A stretch of DNA of 64,000 bases, from assembly GCA_018335935.1 (NCBI GenBank), contig JAGXRG010000048.1, forward strand, positions 19,524-83,523, written 5' to 3'. The position numbers and the translations under genes are program-made. Of this stretch, positions 37,781 through 46,057 are shown piece after piece. This DNA is from Chitinophagaceae bacterium. GTDB lineage: Bacteria > Bacteroidota > Bacteroidia > Chitinophagales > Chitinophagaceae. The notes beneath the pieces were generated by a model. That model saw only the letters and a program-made list of their open reading frames with translations. It made no database searches and was not told the DNA's origin. Position 1 is the first letter of the stretch, and each line of letters starts with the position of its first letter.

Positions 37781-37875
37781 CCTTATGAAATCGTAATTCT
37801 AATGAATGACATTCTCCACGTCAGTACTGTTTCTGAACATGGGAGAACAAATAACTCAGCAATGTGAGAAGGGGT

Positions 37876-38202
37876 TTATGACAGTTTAGGGGGCTGCCAG
37901 ATAGAGTAGAAAACTTCTGAATTTAAGGATATGTTGTAAAGGGGGTACTTCTTTGATTGAAAAATAACTTTTACAACCTGTGCTCTGGAAAAGGGGGAAT
38001 AAATTGCAGAGGCAGCACAGCAGGAACAAGTGCAAAAAGGAGAGCAACTATCCGAAGTATTGTTATGCTCGTTTGAAGAGTTGGGAGAAGATTTTATCTC
38101 TTTCTTTAAAGAACTGCCCGTCATGATAACAAGATTGTCCGTACAAGGGACAAAACTTACTGCCAAAATCGCAATAGATAATATTAAAGAAAGAAATTTC
38201 AT
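37876..38202 (-). CDS. DUF6660-like small exported Cys-rich protein
   Basis: 108 residues from ATG 38202, since the family starts MKFLS; an ATG at 38232 would add ten residues. The signal-like segment ILSIAILAVSFVPCTD is followed by a polar stretch and CSPFCTCSCCAAS, a Cys-dense metal-binding-like motif. In Bacteroidota such genes stand at the head of RND metal pump operons, as here. A periplasmic metal chaperone or sensor role is likely but unproven. Half of a second family member survives in the chimera at 38690. Confidence 0.75.
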   Translation of the reverse strand: MKFLSLILSIAILAVSFVPCTDNLVIMTGSSLKKEIKSSPNSSNEHNNTSDSCSPFCTCSCCAASAIYSPFSRAQVVKVIFQSKKYPLYNISLNSEVFYSIWQPPKLS

Positions 38203-38345
38203 TGGTTGCAAAAATAGGATGTTTTGTTGCAAATTTCATAACCTCGCAGGTCTAATTTAGCAATATTGTTGCAAATCAGCCGATTGTCCATTAAAATTCC
38301 TTATTTCAAAAGCCTTCATTGCTGATGATTGCAAAGAAAGGAGCT

Positions 38346-38492
38346 TCATTTATCTTCAATCCTGATGTGCCGGAGCAGCATAGCAAGGAGAAAAAGTGCC
38401 AACACAAAGAGGCATAGAAGTATTATCAAGATTGTCCTAACAATTTTGAATTTTTTTTTCTCTTTAGGCTTTGCAATTGGTTTTCTCTTCAT
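38346..38492 (-). CDS. Small single-pass membrane protein (48 residues)
   Basis: ATG 38492 to TGA 38346. A basic start (MKRKPIAKPKEKKKFK), one membrane helix (ILIILLCLFVLALFLLAML) and a charged tail (RHIRIEDK). It has the same plan and length as the 47-residue protein at 37637 but little sequence identity. The two bracket the DUF6660-like gene. Paralogy after duplication of a pump-leader cassette is the simplest reading. Confidence 0.55.
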   Translation of the reverse strand: MKRKPIAKPKEKKKFKIVRTILIILLCLFVLALFLLAMLLRHIRIEDK

Positions 38493-38689
38493 TGAGTATT
38501 GAACCGGTTTGTATGAATGTCATTTTTCAAATTCTATAACTTATAATTTTTATTGTGTCAATTTTCCCTGCAATATAAAATCAAAGATATTGTAATAAAT
38601 TGTTGCCAGTTGAGCAGGCCTTCATAGAAACCAAAATTTTAAATTTAATAAAACGGAAAATTATTTTTATTTTATTAGTAGTTAGTAAA

Positions 38690-38887
38690 TTAAAAATAAG
38701 TTGAAATACCAAAACTAAACCCACCTGTACTTGCTGGTGGATTACCTAATACATCTGTTTGCCGCTGGTGGTCATCATTGGCTGAAAATTCTGCCGGAGC
38801 CTTTACATTGCACTCTTTGCTGTCGCCACAAGGAAGGCATGACAGGTAAAGGAGAAAAAAGCCCGTTATGAAGAATAAGAATTTCAT
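38690..38887 (-). pseudogene. Chimera: DUF6660-like N-terminus joined to porin C-terminus
   Basis: 65 codons from ATG 38887. Residues 1-~42 (FLLYLSCLPCGDSKECNVKA and so on) are the start of a DUF6660-like protein. The last ~22 (TDVLGNPPASTGGFSFGIST and YF) match the C-terminal strand of the porin at 38987 (RDLLGNPPAKTGGFIFGIST, YF). The DNA of this tail differs from the neighbouring porin at many positions, so it comes from another porin gene. A deletion between two cassettes explains the join. Neither part can work as its parent did. Confidence 0.8.
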
Positions 38888-38986
38888 TGTTGCAAATATA
38901 GAAGGATTTATTGCATTTTTTAGTTTTTCAAGCAATCATTAAATCAACGTTGTTGCAAAAAAACAATCAATTTTTATGAAAACCTT

Positions 38987-40213
38987 TTAAAAATAAGTCG
39001 AAATCCCAAAAATAAAGCCGCCGGTTTTTGCAGGTGGGTTACCCAATAAATCTCTCTGGCTTTGATGCCGGTAGTTTAAACGCAATACGGTTTGAGACGT
39101 TGGCCGGAAACTTATAGCAGGCATGATGCTCCACAAATCTTCTGCAATATTGCCGCCGGTGCTGGTAAATTTTCCTTTATTCCAATCTACATATTCTATA
39201 CGGCATGCAAGATTTATTGTTGCATTTTGCCAACCCAATATTGGTTTCTTTACAACAGGCTGTACTATATCTATAAAACCGCCCTGTTGTTTGTTACCAT
39301 ATTGTTGTGTGAATGTTGATGGCACATTTACTTTTATCCATGCCCACTCAGCAGTAATAAATGTATTTAACCGGGGTAATGTGCTGTTAAAATCAATCGC
39401 AAAAACATCTACTCTTCGTTTATCATCCAGTTGCAGGCCATCGTCCTGAAATTTATTGTACACACCGCCCATGAAAGACAAGCCTAATTCGCCAATCTTA
39501 TTGTTTCTTACTGCAACTTTTGCCGTAAGCAATGGAAGGCCGCTGTTAATTTCTTCAAATCGTTCTTTGTTATTTTTTGCAGCCGGCAAAAATGTTTTGT
39601 TTTCTGCGTTGTCAATAATGGTATTGTCAAAATTACCGGATAAATAAGCTTCATAACCAAACATCCAGTCTTTCTTGTAATACTTGCCATATACTCCAAA
39701 ACCTGCATTGCTCCAGGTGGCGGGCAACATCTGTGTTGCAGCAATTGGCCGATCGGTGAATTCCCATTTAGGACCATCATGATTTTGATTGAATGCTCCG
39801 ATAGGGTTTAGTATTATACCGCCCCGAAGATTTAATAAAGGATGTATTTCCATATCCAGTGCGGCAAACTCAATTGAGATTTCTTTTGCGCCATCTTCAA
39901 ATTCTATTTCGCTCAAAAATTTTAAGCGTTTGCCTATGGCAGATGACACAAACAAAGTCATTCGCCGAAACTGAAACTGGTGTCCTTCAGAAATACCGTC
40001 GGTACCCAAATGCTGCCAGTTGGCTTCCATATATCCACCAACTGATACAGGTAACTTGCCTACGGCTACAAATGGACGGTTATACACGGCATCCATATTT
40101 AACACCGGTATAGTGGTATCTTTTGGAATACGTTTTAATAAAGCAGGATCTATCTGTGCAATAACAGCAGATGAAAAAAATAAGGCGGTTATGAAAGGGA
40201 TGGATTTTATCAT
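38987..40213 (-). CDS. Outer-membrane porin, OprO/OprP-like
   Basis: 408 residues. Signal peptide (FITALFFSSAVIAQ), then GGYMEANWQHLG, FQFRRMTLFVSSAIGKRLKF and LSEIEFEDGAKEI, the pattern of the phosphate-selective porin family. Strands follow up to a final Phe (FGISTYF). It starts inside the end of the Rieske gene (4-base overlap), so translation is coupled. Last gene of the diheme-Rieske-porin operon; it may take in a metal complex or anion for it. Specificity is not readable. Confidence 0.85.
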   Translation of the reverse strand: MIKSIPFITALFFSSAVIAQIDPALLKRIPKDTTIPVLNMDAVYNRPFVAVGKLPVSVGGYMEANWQHLGTDGISEGHQFQFRRMTLFVSSAIGKRLKFLSEIEFEDGAKEISIEFAALDMEIHPLLNLRGGIILNPIGAFNQNHDGPKWEFTDRPIAATQMLPATWSNAGFGVYGKYYKKDWMFGYEAYLSGNFDNTIIDNAENKTFLPAAKNNKERFEEINSGLPLLTAKVAVRNNKIGELGLSFMGGVYNKFQDDGLQLDDKRRVDVFAIDFNSTLPRLNTFITAEWAWIKVNVPSTFTQQYGNKQQGGFIDIVQPVVKKPILGWQNATINLACRIEYVDWNKGKFTSTGGNIAEDLWSIMPAISFRPTSQTVLRLNYRHQSQRDLLGNPPAKTGGFIFGISTYF

Positions 40214-40656
40214 ATTGCTTTCAATGAGATTTTTAATAGACCGGCTTCGATAGTTACAGGAAATGTTCGCAGTTTTGTTTCGGCCGGGCCAGTCTGCAGA
40301 TCTCCTTTATTGGAAAACTCACTGCCATGTGCGGGGCATTGCAATTTGTCGCCAAACACCTGCAGCTCTGCTCCCTGGTGTGTGCATTGCATCCAAAGAG
40401 CACTGTACTCGTTTTCATTCAGGCGGTACACACAAATGGGATATTGTAGTAAATCATTTTGCACTACAACATATTTTTTAAAATGTTTTTCATTACCTGC
40501 TTTTGTTTCAAAGTCGCTGATAGCTACAATCAATTCGTCGCCTGTAATTTTACCACCCATTATTTTAGTGGAAGTACAGCCCTGTAGTATAGCGGAAAAA
40601 GCAGCCCCACTCACACAGGCAAAACCACAGTTTTTAATAAAATCTTTTCTGTCCAT
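40210..40656 (-). CDS. Rieske [2Fe-2S] protein, exported
   Basis: 148 residues. The N-terminus MDRKDFIKNCGFACVSGAAF with a later LQGC is like a lipoprotein or secretion signal of Rieske subunits. The cluster motifs CTHQG (near residue 98) and CPAHGSEF (near residue 115) supply the two Cys and two His ligands. There is no oxygenase or cytochrome b partner. It follows the diheme protein by 4 bases and overlaps the porin, so it probably passes electrons to or from the diheme protein in the periplasm. Confidence 0.88.
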   Translation of the reverse strand: MDRKDFIKNCGFACVSGAAFSAILQGCTSTKIMGGKITGDELIVAISDFETKAGNEKHFKKYVVVQNDLLQYPICVYRLNENEYSALWMQCTHQGAELQVFGDKLQCPAHGSEFSNKGDLQTGPAETKLRTFPVTIEAGLLKISLKAI

Positions 40657-40659
40657 TAT

Positions 40660-41859
40660 TTATAATGATTTTAAAAACTTAAGGATCGCATTTTTTTCTG
40701 ATGTTGTCATCTGGTTGAATTTATTTTTGCTACTGGTTGCTTCACCGCCATGCATTTGAATAGCTTCATCAATTGATTTTGCTCTTCCATCGTGCATTAA
40801 AAAAAATTGCCCCCCTTGTGAATTTGGAGATAAACCAAGACCCCATAATGGCGGTGTTCTCCATTCAGATGTTTTGGCATTGCCTTCAGTATATCCATCA
40901 TCCAGCCCAGGCCCCATATCATGCAATAATAAATCGGTATAAGGATAGAATATCTTATTAGAAAGTGGCTCAATATTTGAAAAAGCAGTTTTTAAAGATT
41001 GCTTATGGCAACTTTCGCAACCGGCCTGAATGAATAAATTTTTCCCCTGAATTACTTCCGGATTATTTTGATTGCGTTGAATGGGAGCTTTTAAAGTTTG
41101 CAAATAAAACACAACATTATTGATGGTTAAGTTTGAAACTTCCGGATCGATATCCAAACCCGTATATACATCTTTTGGTGAAAAGGTAGAAGTGATTCCA
41201 ATATCCTGGTTATATGCATTTACCGTTTGGTGAAGTAAATTATAAGCTGCTGCTTTTTTTCCAAAACGATGAATATACCTGCCGTTTTGTGGGAGTGCAT
41301 TAATAAAAGGTGTAATAAATGAAGGCAGGGCAATCCAATTAGGAACGCCGGAAATACCATCTGCATCTAAATCAAATGGATCAGCCATAGCCAGTATATC
41401 ATTATCTGAAACCAATTCTAAAAAACCAAGGCCTGTAGTTGCCGGGGGAGTAAATTTTGAAAAAGTTGCTCCGGCAGGTATCTGCTCTGGCATGAAACCG
41501 GGCAAAGCCCTGTTTTGTAATTGCGGGCCGCCGAGATGCAGAAACTGATTGCCGGTGCTATCGGCTTGTCCAAACCTTGTGAGTGTAGTAAATGGGTGGC
41601 CTTTACCATCTCCGGCGTGGCAACTGCCGCAACTTGTAGCTACAAAAATGGAACCCAGCCCGGTTTGAGTAGTAAAGATTTCATCATTAAAGGCTACATC
41701 CCCCGCAAGGAATTGCCTATTCTGATCGTAAGAAAGCCCAGCTACAGGCCCATCCAGTATTTCATCATCTGCCGGGGCAGCAGGCTGCAGCTTGGTGCAA
41801 GCCTGTATAATAGCTATGCAAATAACCAGTGCAGCCGGAATAAGGTATATCTTTTTCAT
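40660..41859 (-). CDS. Di-heme oxidoreductase (DHOR / diheme peroxidase-like) lipoprotein
   Basis: 399 residues from ATG 41859. The frame is open 16 codons further, but that part overlaps the promoter and operator, and the internal start gives a clean lipoprotein signal (AIIQAC). Two CxxCH heme sites are visible: TSCGSCHAGDG near residue 75 and AGCESCHKQS near residue 275. LHDMGPGLDDG and RTPPLWGLG are typical of the family. Such proteins move electrons in the periplasm. Promoter and divergent DtxR-family regulator suggest control by metal. Confidence 0.88.
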   Translation of the reverse strand: MKKIYLIPAALVICIAIIQACTKLQPAAPADDEILDGPVAGLSYDQNRQFLAGDVAFNDEIFTTQTGLGSIFVATSCGSCHAGDGKGHPFTTLTRFGQADSTGNQFLHLGGPQLQNRALPGFMPEQIPAGATFSKFTPPATTGLGFLELVSDNDILAMADPFDLDADGISGVPNWIALPSFITPFINALPQNGRYIHRFGKKAAAYNLLHQTVNAYNQDIGITSTFSPKDVYTGLDIDPEVSNLTINNVVFYLQTLKAPIQRNQNNPEVIQGKNLFIQAGCESCHKQSLKTAFSNIEPLSNKIFYPYTDLLLHDMGPGLDDGYTEGNAKTSEWRTPPLWGLGLSPNSQGGQFFLMHDGRAKSIDEAIQMHGGEATSSKNKFNQMTTSEKNAILKFLKSL

Positions 41860-41884
41860 TCTTATAAAACTGTAATTATGTGTA

Positions 41885-41915
41885 CAAAAGTAATAACTTA
41901 GATTCATCTAACAAA
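41885..41915 (-). promoter_or_regulatory. Bacteroidota promoter with DtxR-type operator in the spacer
   Basis: On the minus strand TTTG (41915-41912), 19 bases, TACTTTTG (41892-41885): an exact match to the Bacteroidota -33/-7 pattern. The spacer holds TTAGATGAATCTAA (41911-41898), a 6-2-6 inverted repeat resembling DtxR/MntR-family operators. It reads into the diheme gene, with the DtxR-family gene divergent 66 bases away. Metal-dependent repression is the natural reading. Confidence 0.75.
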
Positions 41916-41976
41916 TAAATTAAATAGCAGTCCTTTTAATTTTCACCAATCTACCTTTATTATTTACTTTTGCCGT

Positions 41977-42642
41977 ATGCACTCATTTACTGAAGAAAAC
42001 TACTTAAAGGCACTGTTTAACCTTTCTGCCGAAAAAGGCGAAGTAAGCCCCAACGAGGTAAGCAAACAGTTAGGTATTAAAATGCCTACCGTTAACAGCA
42101 TGATGAAGAAGCTGGCCGAAAAGAAATTAGTTATTTATAAGAGCTACAAGCCTATCCGCTTAACTGAAAAGGGAAAAAAAGAAGCCGGGCTGATAATACG
42201 AAAGCACCGGTTAACAGAAATGTTTTTAGTGCAGCAAATGGATTTTGGCTGGGAAGAAGTACATGAAATAGCGGAACAGATTGAACATTTGCAGTCGCCT
42301 GTATTTTTTGAAAAGATGGATGCCTTACTTGGCTTCCCCAAAATAGATCCACACGGTTCACCCATACCGGACAAGACGGGTAAAATGGAATGGATTAAAT
42401 ACGAAAAGCTGAGCAGTTGCAAAGTTGGTGATACTGTAAAACTGGCTGCTGTCATCCATACTAAAGATGATTTTTTAAAATTTCTAAATCGGCGGGGTTT
42501 GAAATTGGGGTTGAAGCTGAAAATAGTACGATTGGAAAAATTTGACGGCAGTATGGAAGTAAGCTATTCAAAAAAAACCGCTGAAGTACTAAGTCATACG
42601 GTTTGTGAAAGGTTGCTGGTGGAGAGAGTGTATGAAAACTAA
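41977..42642 (+). CDS. DtxR/MntR-family metal-dependent regulator
   Basis: 221 residues. The winged helix (SPNEVSKQLGIKMPTVNSMM) is followed by a dimerisation/metal domain (HRLTEMFLVQQMDFGWEEVH, AEQIEHLQSP with Glu and His ligands) and a C-terminal FeoA/SH3-like domain (SCKVGDTVKLAAVI, LGLKLKIVRLE). It represses metal uptake genes on binding Fe(II) or Mn(II) in related systems. Divergent from the diheme-Rieske-porin operon, which carries a matching operator. A TACTTTTG box at 41965-41972 is 5 bases from the ATG, so its mRNA may be nearly leaderless. Confidence 0.92.
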   Translation: MHSFTEENYLKALFNLSAEKGEVSPNEVSKQLGIKMPTVNSMMKKLAEKKLVIYKSYKPIRLTEKGKKEAGLIIRKHRLTEMFLVQQMDFGWEEVHEIAEQIEHLQSPVFFEKMDALLGFPKIDPHGSPIPDKTGKMEWIKYEKLSSCKVGDTVKLAAVIHTKDDFLKFLNRRGLKLGLKLKIVRLEKFDGSMEVSYSKKTAEVLSHTVCERLLVERVYEN

Positions 42643-42909
42643 TATCAAAAAACCTAAATCAGCATTCCCAAAAACGGGTGGCTTATATTAATAAATTTGC
42701 GAAACATTCCTGCCTCCATTTCAGTGTAAGCCATAATAAACCAAAAGGTTAACTAGCTTACTCGCTCTCAGTGCATGTGGCTGAATTGATACACTTCACA
42801 AATCAATAAACAGAAAAATGGGATTTATCATTCTTTCAACTTAAACCTAATTCAAAAACAAAAACAATCGGCGTGGAAAACCAGCCTATAGAGTAATATA
42901 AAAATTCTA

Positions 42910-45009
42910 TCAAGCGCTGATCTTCTTTTTTAACAACTGTGCATTAATAGCAACAATAATTGTACTCAAACTCATGAACACTGCACCAACTGCCGGGCCG
43001 AGAACAAATCCCTGGCTATATAATACTCCGGCTGCCAATGGAATAGCGAAGCTGTTATATGCTGTTGCCCAAACAAGGTTCTGTACCATCTTTTTATAAG
43101 TGGCTTTTCCGAAGAGAATCAAATTGGCAATGTCCTTTGGATTGCTGTTTACTAAAATTATATCGGCTGTTTCTGCTGCTACATCTGTTCCGGAGCCTAC
43201 TGCAATACCCACATCCGATTGTGCTAAAGCCGGTGCATCATTCACACCATCACCAGTCATGGCAACAAACTCACCTTTGCTTTGCAATTCTTTTACAATC
43301 TCCACTTTCTGGTGCGGTAACACTTCTGAATAGTATCCATCCAATTTCAATTCATCAGATACGGCTTTGGCCACGGTTTCATTATCTCCGGTTGCCATCA
43401 ATACTTTAATTCCATTCTTTTTAAACACCTGGATTGCTTCTGCACTTTCGGGCCTTATCGCATCTGCCAATGCAATGTATCCTGTCAACTTATCATCAAC
43501 TAAAACAAAAACAACAGTTTCTGCTTTGCTTGAATAAGCTCCTTCAGGAATGGTCAGATTTTTATCTTTTAGATATCCGGGGCTTACCACTTTTACTGAT
43601 TTCCCCTCTACCATTGCTTCAACACCTTTGCCTGTAATGGCATTAAATTTTTCAGCTTTGGGAATGTTAACTTTGTGTTCTTTTACTTTATTAATTATAC
43701 CGACAGCAATAGGATGCTCTGATGTTTGTTCCAAAGCACTCGCCAATCTCAATATTTCATCTTTTGAAAATTCAGTATTAACAGACTCAAATCTGGTGAC
43801 ACCAAAAATGCCGGTTGTTAATGTTCCTGTCTTGTCAAACAAGAGTGCTGTGATTTTTCTTGATTCTTCAAAAGCCGTTCTGTTGCGAATTAATAAACCG
43901 TTTTGTGCTGATACTGCTGTTGAAATGGCTACTACCAATGGAATAGCCAAACCTAAAGCATGAGGGCAAGCAATTACCATTACCGTTACCATACGCTCTA
44001 ATGCAAATACAAATGGATATCCTGCTATCAGCCAAACAGCCAATGTTCCAAAACCTACCGATAAAGCAATATAGGTAAGCCATTTGGCAGCCCTGTCGCT
44101 GAAGTTCTGCATTTTGGATTTTGCTTTCTGCGCTTCTTCTACCAGCTTAATCACTTTGTTCAGGTAACTGTCTTTCCCTGTATGTTCCACTTTTATCTTC
44201 AAAGAGCCGTTACCATTTATAGAGCCTCCAATCACTTTGTTTTCTTTCTCTTTCTTTACAGGTTTTGATTCTCCTGTGAGCATGGATTCGTTTAAGTAAC
44301 TACTGCCTTCTACAATAATCCCATCAGCAGGTACTTTTTCACCGGGCTTGATCAGTATAATATCTTCCTTCTTTAATGCTTCCAGCTTTATATCTTCCAC
44401 CTGTCCATCTGACTTTACCCGGTGTGCTTCGGCAGGCATCATGCTAACTAATAATTGCAGGGCTTTGGATGCCCCTAATACAGATTTCATTTCAAGCCAA
44501 TGGCCTAAGAGCATAATCACAATCAATGTAGCCAGTTCCCAGAAAAAATCCATTCCTTTTAATCCGAAAACAGTTGCTGTGCTGTAAAAATAGGCGACAG
44601 AAATAGCCATTGCAATCAGGGTCATCATACCCGGACCTTTCTGTTTTATTTCGGTAATGAAACCTTTCAGGAAAGGCCAGCCGCCCCAGAAATAAATTAC
44701 AGATGAAAGAGCCATTAATACGTATGGATTGCCTGGCACTGATAAGCTATACCCAAAAAAACCTTGTATCATCGGTGATAATATCAATACGGGTATAGTA
44801 AGAATAAGGCTTACCCAAAACCGTTTTTTAAAATCGGCTATCATCATTTTGTGATGGTCGTGGCCTGCCATACCCATCGGTATGCTGCCGTGGTCGTGCT
44901 GCATTTTACTATGATCCATTCCTGCCTTGTCGTCAGGCAGATTGGAATGATTCATTTTACTGTGATCCATTTCCTGCTGTTGATTATGTTCGTGTTTGCT
45001 ATGATCCAT
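42910..45009 (-). CDS. copB: Copper/silver P1B-type ATPase, CopB (CPH) group
   Basis: 699 residues. The first ~50 are His/Met-rich (MDHSKHEHNQQQEMDHSKMN, then more HxxM units) in place of an HMA domain. Then membrane helices, LTGESKPV, the transport motif IACPHALGLAIP, DKTGTLTTGIFG, SEHPIAVG and GDGVNDAPALAQSDVGIAVG. CPH marks the CopB subgroup, exporters of Cu or Ag. Last gene of the long minus-strand copper operon, 11 bases after the AAA ATPase gene. It completes the cytosol-to-periplasm step that feeds the RND pump. Confidence 0.94.
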   Translation of the reverse strand: MDHSKHEHNQQQEMDHSKMNHSNLPDDKAGMDHSKMQHDHGSIPMGMAGHDHHKMMIADFKKRFWVSLILTIPVLILSPMIQGFFGYSLSVPGNPYVLMALSSVIYFWGGWPFLKGFITEIKQKGPGMMTLIAMAISVAYFYSTATVFGLKGMDFFWELATLIVIMLLGHWLEMKSVLGASKALQLLVSMMPAEAHRVKSDGQVEDIKLEALKKEDIILIKPGEKVPADGIIVEGSSYLNESMLTGESKPVKKEKENKVIGGSINGNGSLKIKVEHTGKDSYLNKVIKLVEEAQKAKSKMQNFSDRAAKWLTYIALSVGFGTLAVWLIAGYPFVFALERMVTVMVIACPHALGLAIPLVVAISTAVSAQNGLLIRNRTAFEESRKITALLFDKTGTLTTGIFGVTRFESVNTEFSKDEILRLASALEQTSEHPIAVGIINKVKEHKVNIPKAEKFNAITGKGVEAMVEGKSVKVVSPGYLKDKNLTIPEGAYSSKAETVVFVLVDDKLTGYIALADAIRPESAEAIQVFKKNGIKVLMATGDNETVAKAVSDELKLDGYYSEVLPHQKVEIVKELQSKGEFVAMTGDGVNDAPALAQSDVGIAVGSGTDVAAETADIILVNSNPKDIANLILFGKATYKKMVQNLVWATAYNSFAIPLAAGVLYSQGFVLGPAVGAVFMSLSTIIVAINAQLLKKKISA

Positions 45010-45020
45010 GATAACTTATT

Positions 45021-45560
45021 TTACATGTTCTTTAATATAAATTCCACTCTTTCATCGGGGCTGATTACCGGTACAAAAACAACTGGAAATTCTAATGACT
45101 GATATACTTCTATAATTAACTGGTGAATTAGTTTTTGTGCCTGTTCATCTTCTGTTCTTGCATAATCATTTACAAAAGGCAGCCTGTCAAGAATAAATAT
45201 TTTTTTATAGGATACTGCCTTCATTGCACCAAGTAATATTTTATCATATTCGAGATTCAAAAAACGGTAATAAGCCATAGCATCGGGGATTGCCCGGTCA
45301 AGAAATACTGTTTCATCAGGTGTTAGTTCTGCTTCCTGTTCAATTTGCATATCTAAAACACCTAACTGAAATTTTCTTTTATTCGCCCTGACCTCTTCAA
45401 CAGTTCTCCCTTCCTCTTTCATTGTGTCTATATAATGCCTTGCATGTTCAATAGTGGTTTTATAACCTCTTTCCGTTAGCAGGTTTATGACAGTTGTTTT
45501 CCCAGTGCTGGGCCCACCGGTAATGACAAACCAATTTGTCGTTTTATTTTGTTTCTCCAT
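45021..45560 (-). CDS. AAA-type P-loop NTPase (AAA_28/NadR-like)
   Basis: 179 residues. A Walker A motif GGPSTGKTTVINLL near residue 15, ERGYKTTIEHARHYIDTMKE, a Walker B-like FLDRAIPDAMAYYRF and a late LPFVNDYARTEDEQ follow the AAA_28 pattern shared with NadR-type kinases and Ttd14-like proteins. A small-molecule kinase or regulatory NTPase is possible. It lies within the copper operon with 11-base gaps on each side, but nothing links it directly to copper. Confidence 0.85.
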   Translation of the reverse strand: MEKQNKTTNWFVITGGPSTGKTTVINLLTERGYKTTIEHARHYIDTMKEEGRTVEEVRANKRKFQLGVLDMQIEQEAELTPDETVFLDRAIPDAMAYYRFLNLEYDKILLGAMKAVSYKKIFILDRLPFVNDYARTEDEQAQKLIHQLIIEVYQSLEFPVVFVPVISPDERVEFILKNM

Positions 45561-45571
45561 GTTGTGTCAAT

Positions 45572-46048
45572 TCAATTTCTACTGGCATCATATTTTTCCA
45601 TGAACCATTTTGTTATCATACTGCGTTCTTTGCCAGACAGTCTTGCCTTTTTATGCAGCAGTTTATAAGAAGTCAAAGGCATTTCTCCATCTTTAACCTG
45701 ATTGACTATAGCCTTCAACTTACTTTGCTGCCTTCTTTTTGAATAAGCTCCAAACTCATCAAAATTCAATTCTGCCTTTCCCTCAATTATATGCCTGTTC
45801 AGAAACCATGCAGCGGGCTGTATATTACTATACCAGGGGTAGTTTGTATTGTTGCTGTGGCAATCATAACATGCTGCTTTTAAAACCTGTAATATGGAAT
45901 CCTGTATGGGATATAGTTGTTCAATCGAATTACTGCTTTGTACAGATGAAATATTTTTTCTTGGTCTTGGATAGAATTGAATCAAAACAAATATCAGCAG
46001 CAATATCAATCCTGCTTTTTTCCATTTTGATTTAGGTAAATATTTCAT
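45572..46048 (-). CDS. Haem-binding domain protein, membrane-anchored
   Basis: 158 residues. An N-terminal membrane helix (AGLILLLIFVLIQFYP) and one c-type site (ACYDCHSN, near residue 60) are followed by NYPWYSNIQPAAWFLNRHI and KDGEMPLTSYKLLHKKARLS, the hallmarks of the Haem_bd family (PF14376). It acts in the periplasm, probably in electron transfer or heme handling. It starts 9 bases after the first CusB gene. Its presence in a copper operon points to redox handling of Cu(I)/Cu(II), by inference. Confidence 0.87.
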   Translation of the reverse strand: MKYLPKSKWKKAGLILLLIFVLIQFYPRPRKNISSVQSSNSIEQLYPIQDSILQVLKAACYDCHSNNTNYPWYSNIQPAAWFLNRHIIEGKAELNFDEFGAYSKRRQQSKLKAIVNQVKDGEMPLTSYKLLHKKARLSGKERSMITKWFMEKYDASRN

Positions 46049-46057
46049 TTTTCTTTC

